Assembly (NCBI GenBank): GCA_012727535.1
Contig: JAAYGU010000105.1
Location: forward strand, 1-41,521
Origin: Bacillota bacterium
GTDB taxonomy: Bacteria > Bacillota > UBA4882 > UBA10575
Length of the DNA: 41,521 nucleotides
Direction of reading: 5' to 3'
Below are positions 1 to 7,660 of the stretch, one piece after another. The notes beneath the pieces are model-generated. The model was not told where the DNA came from and did not search any database. It saw nothing but the letters and a program-made list of their open reading frames with translations. Each line of letters opens with the position of its first letter. Positions within the stretch are counted from its first letter, which is position 1. A program made the position numbers and the translations under genes.

Positions 1-140
1 GGAGAACGTAGTTTAATCATGATTACCCCTCCCGTTTGGGTAAAGGAATTGCCGGGCGGTTAAAAGGCGTCAACGGCCTGGTAGCCAGCTTGAATCTAAG
101 TCAAACCTTGGAGATAGAGAAAAAACTTCGTGTTTAGGCA
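1..140 (+). other. 3' end of a gene cut by the window edge, frame uncertain
   Basis: Two + strand frames are open here. Frame 1 runs in from outside the window and stops at 61-63, giving the tail SLIMITPPVWVKELPGG. The frame starting at base 12 is open to a TAG at 135-137, has codon use like neighbouring genes and ends NLSQTLEIEKKLRV, but has no good start and a stop at 9-11. Either the upstream gene simply ends at 63, or a frameshift near base 40-60 has split its C-terminus. I do not recognise the protein. Confidence 0.3.
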
Positions 141-244
141 ATTCCCTCAGGTAAGTATTGTTTTTGATTACATATAAGTATAGTAAGAAAAGAAAGGAAC
201 GCACTAAGTTTTACTTAATGTACAAAGGACAGGGTGGTGGACAA

Positions 245-952
245 ATGAGAATGAGACTGTCCCGCAAAAAGAGAAGTATGCCCGTTTTCCACCTTCCGCG
301 GAAGAACACTTCTTTCTTTATCATCTTAATTATTCTCTGTTTAGTTGTTGGATTCCTTTTTGCTGACCGACAGCTTCGACCAACTATTCAGGCGAAAGCG
401 GAAGCCCACGCCAGAGTACTCGCGACCACATCAATCAATCAAGCCATTCAAGAAAAAATAGCAAAAAATATCCGTTACGAAGATTTAATCTCTGTTAAGG
501 TTGATAACCGGGGACGTGTCGTCTTGATGCAACCCAATACCGGAGAGATTAACCGGTTGGCCTCCGATGCGACGATAGCGGTACAACAATTAATGAAGAA
601 TATTGAGCGCAACACAATCTATATTCCCCTCGGACAGTTGTTGGGAAGCCAGATTCTCGCTGGTCGGGGACCGGATATTCCGATTGCAATCGTGCCGGTC
701 GGAACAGTAGAGAGTAGAGTGCATGACGTGTTTGAACAGGCCGGGATCAATCAAACCCGCCATAAGATCCACCTGGCCGTGCAGACAACGGTCCGAATTG
801 TCGTTCCTTTACTCCAATCAAACGTGCAAATAAAGGCCGAAGTTCCATTAACAGAGGCGATCATTATGGGTGAAGTACCCCAAGTCTATTTTGGCGGTGG
901 TCCACCGATTCTCAGCATTCCGGATCTATTAAGGCCAAACATCAGCGAGTAA
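245..952 (+). CDS. yunB: Sporulation protein YunB
   Basis: The 235-residue protein matches the YunB family (about 250 residues in Bacillus), which is made in the mother cell and needed for efficient sporulation; its biochemical role is not known. A basic N-terminus precedes one membrane segment (about residues 22-42), then RPTIQAKAEAHARVLATTSI, which is typical of the family, and an extracytoplasmic domain. I chose ATG 245 because the purine-rich stretch just before it (AGGGTGGTGG) can act as the ribosome site. The frame is open back to a TTG at 158, but that extension (residues like YKYSKKRKERTKFYL) looks non-native. The gene converges on prs with a hairpin between them. Confidence 0.85.
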   Translation: MRMRLSRKKRSMPVFHLPRKNTSFFIILIILCLVVGFLFADRQLRPTIQAKAEAHARVLATTSINQAIQEKIAKNIRYEDLISVKVDNRGRVVLMQPNTGEINRLASDATIAVQQLMKNIERNTIYIPLGQLLGSQILAGRGPDIPIAIVPVGTVESRVHDVFEQAGINQTRHKIHLAVQTTVRIVVPLLQSNVQIKAEVPLTEAIIMGEVPQVYFGGGPPILSIPDLLRPNISE

Positions 953-977
953 AGAAAATTATAAGTAACAAAACTTA

Positions 978-1001
978 TCCCGCCTGCTTTAGAAGGCGGG
1001 A
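978..1001. terminator. Hairpin between convergent yunB and prs
   Basis: TCCCGCCT (978-985) and AGGCGGGA (994-1001) form a perfect 8-bp stem with an 8-base loop, between two convergent genes. The T-runs on either side are weak (TAAGTTTTG on the - strand), so it may be an imperfect bidirectional terminator or an mRNA 3'-end stabiliser. Confidence 0.5.
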
Positions 1002-1048
1002 AGTGCATGAAATTTTTCCACCCATGACCATTCCGGCCGGGAGAAAAC

Positions 1049-1993
1049 CTACTCAAAAAGTTCACTGACCGAGATATTTTGGTGGATCCGCCGGATGGTG
1101 TCCCCCAGGAGGGAGGCCACGGACAATACTTTTAATCTGGGATTAGCTTTACGCTCGGCTTGTGGTAAGGTATTACAGACGACGACTTCTTTAACGCTTG
1201 GCCGGTTTAAACGGTCGAGGGCGGGCGGAGAAAAGACCCCGTGGGTGGCCAGGACATAGATTTCACGGGCTCCTCTTTCTTCTAGGGCGTTGATTACCTG
1301 CTCCAAACTGCCGCCGGTATCGATCATATCATCGATAATAATTGAAGATTTACCTTTGACCTCCCCGATAAAAAAGGTCATTTCGGCCACATTAGGAGCG
1401 GGTCTTTTTTTATACATAACCCCTAAGGGCCAATGGAGACTGGCCGCTAGTTTTTCTGCCTTTTTCACACTTCCGGCATCGGGCCCAATGACAACGCCAT
1501 TGGTAATGTTCTTTTCCTTAATATATTGGGATAATTTAGGTAACGCTGTGAGGTGATCGACCGGGATATTGAAGAACCCCTGGATCGCCGGTGCATGTAA
1601 ATCCATCGTCACAATGCGGTCTACTCCGGCGGTTGATAAGATGTCGGCCACCATACGGGCGGTGATCGGTTCACGCGGAGCGGTCTTCTTTTCCTGGCGG
1701 GCATAGGCGTAAAAAGGGATCACCGTGGTAATGCGCCCGGCCGAAGCCCTTTTGAGGGCATCAACCATAATCAATAATTCCATCAGCGTTTCGTTGACTG
1801 GTTTGGAAAACGGTTGAATGACGAAAACATCGGCTCCACGAATACTCTCTTCAAAGCGGACATAGATTTCACCATTGGCAAAACGGGAGATCTCGACGCC
1901 TCCCAACGATATATCAAGATAATCGGCAATTTCTTGTGCTAAAGCAGGGTTGGCAGTTCCGGTAAACAGTTTCATTTTTCGATATTGATTCAA
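1049..1993 (-). CDS. prs: Ribose-phosphate pyrophosphokinase
   Basis: This enzyme makes PRPP from ribose 5-phosphate and ATP for purine, pyrimidine, histidine, tryptophan and NAD synthesis. The 314 residues are the standard bacterial class I length. Visible motifs are FANGEIYVRFEESIRGADVF near the N-terminus, the ATP-loop sequence YARQEKK, MDLHAPAIQGFF, and the PRPP-binding loop IIIDDMIDTGGS near residue 220. The TTG at 1993 is the likely start: it follows GGAGGT by eight bases on the - strand, while the inner ATG (MKLFTG) is too far from that site. It lies downstream of rpmB, but a terminator between them suggests separate transcripts. Confidence 0.97.
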   Translation of the reverse strand: MNQYRKMKLFTGTANPALAQEIADYLDISLGGVEISRFANGEIYVRFEESIRGADVFVIQPFSKPVNETLMELLIMVDALKRASAGRITTVIPFYAYARQEKKTAPREPITARMVADILSTAGVDRIVTMDLHAPAIQGFFNIPVDHLTALPKLSQYIKEKNITNGVVIGPDAGSVKKAEKLAASLHWPLGVMYKKRPAPNVAEMTFFIGEVKGKSSIIIDDMIDTGGSLEQVINALEERGAREIYVLATHGVFSPPALDRLNRPSVKEVVVCNTLPQAERKANPRLKVLSVASLLGDTIRRIHQNISVSELFE

Positions 1994-2059
1994 GACCAGT
2001 CACCTCCAAAAATTCCGGAAGCAAATAACCATTGGCCATTCTACATAAAATAAGCACAA

Positions 2060-2098
2060 ACAAAAAAGACCCATAAAAAAAGGCCTTTTTCGTGGGTA
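2060..2098 (-). terminator. Rho-independent terminator after rpmB
   Basis: On the - strand, ACCCAC...GG and CC...ATGGGT pair into a long A/T-rich stem (arms at 2069-2083 and 2084-2097), followed at once by CTTTTTTG (2060-2068). It lies directly after the rpmB stop. Confidence 0.8.
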
Positions 2099-2107
2099 CC
2101 CGATAAA

Positions 2108-2299
2108 TTAGAGTGCCCTTTGTACCTTCCCTGAGCGCAGGCAACGGGTACAAACTTTAATGGTCTTGGGAGCACCGTTCATGAGTGCTTGAATCCGTCT
2201 GAGATTGGGCTTCCAAACCCGTCTCGTCTTAATGTTCGAGTGACTGATCTGGTTACCGGAAGCCTGTCCTTTGCCACAAATATCACAACGAGCGGCCAC
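2108..2299 (-). CDS. rpmB: 50S ribosomal protein L28
   Basis: The 63-residue protein is L28 of the large ribosomal subunit. It has the zinc-binding form with two CxxC pairs, CDIC near the start and CTRC near the end, and the family stretch SHSNIKTRRVWKPNL. The start is a GTG at 2299, eight bases after a GGAGGTG. It has its own promoter and terminator, so it is transcribed alone. It stands back to back with asp23, the usual clostridial and bacillar order (rpmB / asp23-yloV). Confidence 0.97.
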   Translation of the reverse strand: MAARCDICGKGQASGNQISHSNIKTRRVWKPNLRRIQALMNGAPKTIKVCTRCLRSGKVQRAL

Positions 2300-2342
2300 T
2301 TCGTTTACACCTCCAACGTAAGCTTTGTCCTAAACTAAATAG

Positions 2343-2371
2343 ATTCTACCATAACATATAATCGACTGCAA
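2343..2371 (-). promoter_or_regulatory. SigA-type promoter of rpmB
   Basis: On the - strand, TTGCAG (2366-2371) and TAGAAT (2343-2348) are separated by exactly 17 bases and point at rpmB, about 45 bases ahead of its start codon. Confidence 0.6.
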
Positions 2372-2492
2372 GAACATTCCGCTGAAAGCCTTTGACGTTA
2401 ACTCAGTTTAAAAGTTTTAATTTAGAGCAGGAAAAAAACTTAAGTAGTAATATTTAAAAAATCAAGACAAATAGCGAAAAAAAAGGAGATTC

Positions 2493-2506
2493 TCTTTTCG
2501 AAAAGA
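2493..2506. repeat. 14-base perfect palindrome
   Basis: TCTTTTCGAAAAGA is its own reverse complement and lies in the 375-base divergent gap between rpmB and asp23. It has the form of an operator site for a dimeric regulator, but nothing in the sequence says which. The rest of the gap is AT-rich with no gene. Confidence 0.35.
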
Positions 2507-2569
2507 AGATCATACAGAATTCAGCTAATATTATAAGGGGGAAAGAGGGAACACCTTGGGGTGATTATG

Positions 2570-2625
2570 TTAAACTGAACCACTCTTTTTCAGTATTTTT
2601 CTTAAAGAGCAGGAGTTCAGCTTAA
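2570..2625 (+). repeat. Two-tier hairpin upstream of asp23
   Basis: TTAAACTGAAC (2570-2580) pairs with GTTCAGCTTAA (2615-2625) at 10 of 11 positions, and inside it CTCTTT (2583-2588) pairs with AAAGAG (2604-2609). The structure ends 50 bases before the asp23 start codon. No T-run follows, so it is more likely a leader or operator element than a terminator. Confidence 0.45.
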
Positions 2626-2674
2626 AAAGGCGAATATAACTTAAGATTTTGTACTTATAAAGGAGGTCTAACCT

Positions 2675-3058
2675 GTGGAGAGAAACCTCTCCGTCAAGTC
2701 CCAAAAACCTTTGGGAACGATTGACGTAGCCCCGGATGCCATTGCCATGGTTGCAGGGATCGCAGCTTTGGAGTGTTTTGGCGTGGTGGGGATGTCGTCC
2801 CGAAGTTTGCAGGATGGCATCGCCGAGTTATTACTAGGTAAAGAAAACCTGACAAAAGGGATTGAAGTACGGATCGATGACAACCGTGTAATTGTGGATC
2901 TATATGTAATTGTAGAATATGGAACCAGAATTAGTGAGGTTGCCCATAATGTGATTGAAAATGTAAAATACGCAATTGAGAACCAGATGGGAGTCAGTGT
3001 CGACCGGGTGAATGTGATCGTCACTGGTGTCCGCACAGGAATGGACGGTAAAGCGTAG
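2675..3058 (+). CDS. Asp23/Gls24 family protein (YloU-like)
   Basis: The 127-residue protein is the small Asp23/Gls24 (DUF322) form. Members are cytoplasmic or membrane-associated envelope-stress proteins, and the gene is usually paired with the FakA/YloV kinase, as here. Family features are GTIDVAPDAIAMVAGIAALE near the start and an alternating beta pattern (VRIDDNRVIVDLYVIVEYG) in the middle. Translation starts at GTG 2675, after AAAGGAGGT. The next gene follows 13 bases after its stop. Confidence 0.9.
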   Translation: MERNLSVKSQKPLGTIDVAPDAIAMVAGIAALECFGVVGMSSRSLQDGIAELLLGKENLTKGIEVRIDDNRVIVDLYVIVEYGTRISEVAHNVIENVKYAIENQMGVSVDRVNVIVTGVRTGMDGKA

Positions 3059-3071
3059 GGAGGGTCAGGGA

Positions 3072-4706
3072 TTGAGCCTTGATTTTATCGACGGACCAAA
3101 ACTAAAACAGTTACTCGCAATGGGTGTTGAAACTCTTACTGAGTATAAAGAAGAAGTAGATGACCTTAATGTCTTTCCAGTTCCGGACGGAGATACGGGA
3201 ACTAATATGTCCCTGACTTTTCAAGCGGCCTGGCGTGAAGCGGAAAAAGCAGCGGATGAAGTTCCAGCTATTTTGGAGCGCGCTGCCCAAGGTGCCCTCA
3301 TGGGTGCCCGGGGAAATTCAGGGGTAATTGTTTCCCAGTTCTTCCGGGGTTTTGCGAAAAGTGTCGGGAAGGCTGAAAAGTTGGGGATCCCCGAAATCAG
3401 TAAAGGAATTGTCGGCGCTGCTAATTTAGCATACCAGGCTGTCCGTAAACCGGTGGAGGGAACAATCCTTACGGTAGTTAGGGAAGCAGGCCAAAAAGCG
3501 CAGGAGATCGAGGGGAAAGAGGAAGATCTAATTAAGTTTTTAAAGAAGGTCTATCAACATGCAGAGGCTACCCTGGAGCTGACTCCGGAGTTATTGCCAG
3601 CCCTCAAACAAGCCGGAGTGGTGGATGCGGGCGGTAAAGGTCTGCTCTACTTCTTCCAGGGTATAATTGATGCGCTGGAAGGGAAGAAAGTTGTCACGCG
3701 GAAGAAAGCCGGGCGCGATGAGAAAAAAGAGAGCGTTTCCGCGCGCCGGGTCGACGAAGAACTTGAGCTGGAAGAGATCACTTTCCAGTATTGCACCGAG
3801 TTTCTGCTGCGCGGAAAAGGATTGATGGTGGAGAGTATAAAAGAGGATCTGGCACCCCATGGCGACAGTATGCTGGTGGTTGGGGATGATAAGACGGTTA
3901 AAATCCATATTCACACCAATAATCCTGGTTTGATTTTGGATTATGCCGTCCGTTTGGGCGAGCTATCAGAGATTGACATTAATAACATGGTCGAACAGAG
4001 TCAGCAACGCCTGGAGAAGATGCGCCGCAATCAAGAGCCGCAAACCCTAAAAGAAATTGGGTTGGTGGCGGTCGTGGCCGGAGAAGGATTGCAAAACATC
4101 TTCCGTAATTTAGGGGTGGATGAGATCATAGAAGGCGGCCAAACGATGAATCCGAGTACGGAAGATCTTTACCGGGCGGTCTCCAAAGTCCCCGCCACAC
4201 AGGTGATTATCTTGCCAACCAACAGTAACGTGGTCCTGACCGCCGGACAGGTCGGGGAACTGACTGAGATCCCGGTGGCGGTGGTTCCTTCGAAGACTGT
4301 TCCGCAAGGTGTAGCCGCTTTAATGTCGTTTGTTCCCGAGGAGAGTCTCGTCCATAACCAGGAGGCAATGACGAGAGCCTTGAGTAATGTGCTTACCGGG
4401 GAAGTAACCTTTGCCGTGAGAAACTCCTCTTATAACGGGTTCGAGATTCAGGAGGGTGACATTATTGGCTTAAAAGAGGGGGATATTGCCTGTGTCGGTA
4501 AAGATGCCACCCAGGTACTGCTGGAATTACTGTCTAGTTGTGGCGTGAATGATGACTCATTTATTACTTTATATTACGGCCATGATATTAATGAACAAGA
4601 GGCCCAAAGTGTGTTGGAGAAAGTGCAAAATCTGTTCCCAGAAACTGAAGTCGAATTATATTATGGTGGACAACCCCTGTACTATTATCTATTTTCAGTT
4701 GAATAA
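3072..4706 (+). CDS. DAK2/DegV-type kinase, FakA (YloV) family
   Basis: The 544-residue protein has the YloV/FakA layout: an N-terminal DhaL/DAK2 kinase domain (about residues 10-200) with the ATP/Mg motif PVPDGDTGTNMS and GARGNSGVIVSQ, a middle domain, and a C-terminal DegV-like half. In Firmicutes, FakA phosphorylates fatty acids held by a separate FakB protein, feeding exogenous fatty acids into phospholipids; no fakB is in this window. The TTG at 3072 is preferred as start because AGGGAGG lies seven bases ahead and the frame upstream overlaps asp23. It follows asp23 closely as an operon partner. Confidence 0.88.
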   Translation: MSLDFIDGPKLKQLLAMGVETLTEYKEEVDDLNVFPVPDGDTGTNMSLTFQAAWREAEKAADEVPAILERAAQGALMGARGNSGVIVSQFFRGFAKSVGKAEKLGIPEISKGIVGAANLAYQAVRKPVEGTILTVVREAGQKAQEIEGKEEDLIKFLKKVYQHAEATLELTPELLPALKQAGVVDAGGKGLLYFFQGIIDALEGKKVVTRKKAGRDEKKESVSARRVDEELELEEITFQYCTEFLLRGKGLMVESIKEDLAPHGDSMLVVGDDKTVKIHIHTNNPGLILDYAVRLGELSEIDINNMVEQSQQRLEKMRRNQEPQTLKEIGLVAVVAGEGLQNIFRNLGVDEIIEGGQTMNPSTEDLYRAVSKVPATQVIILPTNSNVVLTAGQVGELTEIPVAVVPSKTVPQGVAALMSFVPEESLVHNQEAMTRALSNVLTGEVTFAVRNSSYNGFEIQEGDIIGLKEGDIACVGKDATQVLLELLSSCGVNDDSFITLYYGHDINEQEAQSVLEKVQNLFPETEVELYYGGQPLYYYLFSVE

Positions 4707-4762
4707 TTCTTGGTGTAATCTTTGTTATAATTAAATATTACAAGAGAGCAAGCGAGTTGGCG

Positions 4763-5338
4763 ATGAGAGTAACCGGCGGAAAATACAGAGGACTTACCCT
4801 TACCGGTCCCTCCTATCAGGGACTGCGACCGACGACTGATCTGGTGCGGGAGGCTTTATTCAATATCCTCGGACCGACCTTGGAGGGTGTTCGGGTTTTA
4901 GATTTGTTTGCTGGTTCCGGTGCTTTAGGCATTGAAGCTTTAAGTCGGGGAGCCGGCGCAGTGAGTTTAGTGGAGAAAGATCCTAGAGGTTTACATCTTT
5001 TAAAACAAAATCTCCAGCGTCTACGTGACGTTACCGCAGAGGTCAGAGTCTTCCCGGCGGATGTGTTCAGGATTTTACCGAAATTTGGTCGGGAAGGAAC
5101 AAAATTTGACCTTATTTTAATTGATCCGCCTTATCATGCCAACTTATGGTTAAGGGTGCTCGAGTTGCTCTCCCAGCACGCTTTGCTGGCCCCAACAGGC
5201 CGGATTGTTTTGGAAATCTCCAAACACACTGAACTTCCGCCAGAGGTGGACAGTCTGCACCGCGTCGATAAAAGGTTCTACGGTGAGATGTCGTTGGAGT
5301 TTTGGCAGAATAAAACTGATGGAGCTGATCGGAGATGA
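4763..5338 (+). CDS. rsmD: 16S rRNA (guanine(966)-N(2))-methyltransferase
   Basis: RsmD methylates G966 of 16S rRNA on the 30S subunit using SAM. The 191-residue protein starts with [10 protein letters not shown] and contains [16 protein letters not shown], the SAM-binding loop [18 protein letters not shown], and the catalytic IDPPY motif near residue 122. ATG 4763 is preferred over the TTG two codons earlier because it fits the family N-terminus; the ribosome site is weak. The stop overlaps the coaD start as ATGA, and the rsmD-coaD order is widely conserved. Confidence 0.95.
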   Translation: MRVTGGKYRGLTLTGPSYQGLRPTTDLVREALFNILGPTLEGVRVLDLFAGSGALGIEALSRGAGAVSLVEKDPRGLHLLKQNLQRLRDVTAEVRVFPADVFRILPKFGREGTKFDLILIDPPYHANLWLRVLELLSQHALLAPTGRIVLEISKHTELPPEVDSLHRVDKRFYGEMSLEFWQNKTDGADRR

Positions 5339-5862
5339 CTATTGCCATATGCCCGGGTAGTTTTGACCCGGTGACAAATGGCCATCTTGATATAATTCAG
5401 AGGGCTGCGGTAATTTTTGATGAGTTAATTATTGCGGTGGGCAATAACCCAGGGAAAAAGCCGCTGTTTACGGTGGAAGAACGGATTGAACTTTTAGAAA
5501 AAGCGATTGCGGAGATTCAACTAACCAACGTCCGTGTTGATCATTTCAGCGGATTACAGGTGGAGTATGCCCGGGCTAATCAAGCGCGGGTGATTGTCAA
5601 GGGCTTAAGAGCGCTGTCGGATTTTGAGTACGAGTTTCAGATGGCGCTGACCAATAAAAAACTAGCCCCTGAGATCGAAACTATGTTTATGATGACCGCC
5701 ACTGAATATTCGTTCCTTAGCTCGAGTCTGGTGAAGGAGATTGTTTACTTCGGCGGGGAGCCGGTGGATTTGGTGCCGACAGTGGTTTTGGATGCTTTAC
5801 ATAAGAAGATGGGTAGCCGAGGGAAAAAAGATGAAGAAAAACCATTTATTAATCCTTCTTGA
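5335..5862 (+). CDS. coaD: Pantetheine-phosphate adenylyltransferase
   Basis: CoaD transfers AMP from ATP to 4'-phosphopantetheine, the fourth step of CoA synthesis. The 175 residues include the nucleotidyltransferase motif [26 protein letters not shown] and the signature [13 protein letters not shown]. The start is translationally coupled to rsmD through an ATGA overlap. The C-terminus ([14 protein letters not shown]) overlaps the next gene by 32 bases. Confidence 0.97.
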   Translation: MTIAICPGSFDPVTNGHLDIIQRAAVIFDELIIAVGNNPGKKPLFTVEERIELLEKAIAEIQLTNVRVDHFSGLQVEYARANQARVIVKGLRALSDFEYEFQMALTNKKLAPEIETMFMMTATEYSFLSSSLVKEIVYFGGEPVDLVPTVVLDALHKKMGSRGKKDEEKPFINPS

Positions 5863-6313
5863 GCGTTTGGAGGAGGTTTTAACCAAAGGTCCTAAACTGG
5901 CCGGACGCTCTTTGATTGTGCTTGATGAAGCCCTTGAACTGTTAGAAAAGATCAAACTGACTCTGCCCGCGGAGGTAAAAGAAGCCCAACAGCTACTAGC
6001 GCAGAAGGAAAAGATTCTCCAAACGGCGAGGGAAGAAGCAGAGCAGGTTATTCAGCGTTCTTCCAAGGAGGCACAGAGAATCCTCTCTGAACATCACTTA
6101 ACGAGATTGGCGGAGGAAAAGGCGAACGCCATCAAGGAGCAGGCTTATAGCGTTGCCCGCCAGGCAGAAAAGGAATTGGCCCTGTATGCCCAGGAGGTTT
6201 TGGGTAAGTTAGAGGAAAACCTGATTGAGGCGTTAAAAGTCGTTCATCGGGCGAAAGATAGCTATGCGGAGTTGGAGAGAGAAGAAGGAGAGCGCCGGGA
6301 AGAACATGACTAA
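5831..6313 (+). CDS. Coiled-coil protein of the ATPase/F0 subunit B-like type
   Basis: The 160-residue protein is almost wholly charged helix, rich in E, K, A and Q, with long heptad-like stretches (for example [20 protein letters not shown]). Proteins like this are often found after coaD in Firmicutes and annotated vaguely as ATPase or F0 subunit B-like; the true role is unknown. It has no membrane segment, so it is not a real F0 b subunit. Start ATG 5831 lies inside coaD and the gene overlaps the following cmk by 8 bases, which implies coupled translation. Confidence 0.65.
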   Translation: MKKNHLLILLERLEEVLTKGPKLAGRSLIVLDEALELLEKIKLTLPAEVKEAQQLLAQKEKILQTAREEAEQVIQRSSKEAQRILSEHHLTRLAEEKANAIKEQAYSVARQAEKELALYAQEVLGKLEENLIEALKVVHRAKDSYAELEREEGERREEHD

Positions 6314-7640
6314 TAAATTGACAGAAAAAAAGAAGAGATTAGAGCAGGCTAAACGGAGAAAGATCACCATCGCGATTGATGGTCCGGCCGGTTCGGGGAA
6401 GAGTACAGTGGCCAAAAGAGTCGCGGAAGAATTAGGAATCTTATATCTTGATACCGGAGCAATGTACCGGGCGATCACTTTAAAGGCCTTACGTAGTGAA
6501 TTGTCCCTGGACAACCAGGAAGAATTAACAAGGTTAGCCGGTCAGGTCGAGTTGGACTTCCAACGGATGCCGGATGGCTCCCATCATCTCTTGATGGATA
6601 GTGAAGATGTCAGCGAGGAGATCCGGTCCCTACCGGTTTCGCAAAAGGTTTCGATCGTGGCCGCTGTGCCCGGAGTCCGGGCACAGCTGGTCAAACAGCA
6701 GAGAGAAATTGGCGCCCGTGGTGGTGTGGTCATGGACGGGCGAGATATAGGCACGGTGGTTCTTCCCCAGGCTGATTTGAAAATATTCCTCACGGCTTCG
6801 TTAGAGGAGAGAACCCAGCGGCGTTGGCTGGAGTTAACAGCGAAGGGAGTTAATGTTACGCCAGAAGAGATTAAAGAGGAGCTCATCCGCCGGGATGCAC
6901 TTGACTCCGGTCGGGAAGTAGCACCGTTGCGCCCGGCGGTGGATAGTGTGACTATTGACACTAGTAACCTCAGCATCGAGCAGGTGGTGGAGCGGATTTT
7001 GGCGTTGTCTTCTTCTCTAAAAGTACCGGAAGCGCCGGGATTGCTCTATAAGATTTGTGGCTCCTTCCTCTACTTTTGCTTAAAGGTTTTTTACCGCTTT
7101 TCGGTCGAGGGTGCCCACCATCTTCCAGCGACGGGGCCGGTGATTGTGGCCAGTAATCATACTAGTTTGCTTGATCCGATCGTTGTGGGCTGTAGTATTT
7201 TACCGAGGCAGAGGCCGGTTAGGTTTATGGCGAAAGAGGAGTTGTTTCGGATTCCCCTTTTAGGACCGCTCATCCGCAAACTGGGGGCTTTTCCGGTGAG
7301 GCGGGGAAAAGGAGACCGGGCGGCCTTACGGGCTGCAATGGAAGTGTTGAAAGAGGGGAAAGTCCTTGGGATTTTTCCGGAAGGAACCAGGTACAATGAT
7401 AACAAGCTCCATCCTTTGCGGCATGGTGTCTCCTTGTTAGCGATGGAGACGAATGCCAAGATCTTGCCGGTGATTATCCGTGGCACCCAAAACCTTACTT
7501 TCTTCCGTTTTCCGCGGATCAAGGTTTATATCGGGGAAGCTTTTACGCTTGCTCCGGTCGGTACGAAAAAAGAGATGGTGCTGAAAGGAACCGCCGAAAT
7601 CTACTCGCGCTTACTTAATCTATGGGAAAATGCTAATTAA
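6306..7640 (+). CDS. cmk-plsC: Fused cytidylate kinase / 1-acylglycerol-3-phosphate acyltransferase
   Basis: This is one 444-residue frame holding two enzymes. Residues about 19-240 are cytidylate kinase, which phosphorylates CMP and dCMP: IAIDGPAGSGKSTVAKRVAE is the P-loop, followed by YLDTGAMYRA, DGRDIGTVV and RRDALDSGREVAPL. Residues about 255-440 are a PlsC acyltransferase, which makes phosphatidic acid from lysophosphatidic acid: the HX4D motif is in NHTSLLD (about residue 284) and FPEGTR is near residue 357. The genes are commonly neighbours in Firmicutes; here no stop or internal start with a good ribosome site separates them. Start ATG 6306 overlaps the preceding gene. Confidence 0.92.
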   Translation: MTNKLTEKKKRLEQAKRRKITIAIDGPAGSGKSTVAKRVAEELGILYLDTGAMYRAITLKALRSELSLDNQEELTRLAGQVELDFQRMPDGSHHLLMDSEDVSEEIRSLPVSQKVSIVAAVPGVRAQLVKQQREIGARGGVVMDGRDIGTVVLPQADLKIFLTASLEERTQRRWLELTAKGVNVTPEEIKEELIRRDALDSGREVAPLRPAVDSVTIDTSNLSIEQVVERILALSSSLKVPEAPGLLYKICGSFLYFCLKVFYRFSVEGAHHLPATGPVIVASNHTSLLDPIVVGCSILPRQRPVRFMAKEELFRIPLLGPLIRKLGAFPVRRGKGDRAALRAAMEVLKEGKVLGIFPEGTRYNDNKLHPLRHGVSLLAMETNAKILPVIIRGTQNLTFFRFPRIKVYIGEAFTLAPVGTKKEMVLKGTAEIYSRLLNLWENAN

Positions 7641-7660
7641 CCGGTGGCGGAGGCGAAAAA

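Noticed and set aside
2529-2540. TATTATAAG as a promoter -10 for asp23
   Set aside because: No -35 at an acceptable distance could be found, so it was not listed.
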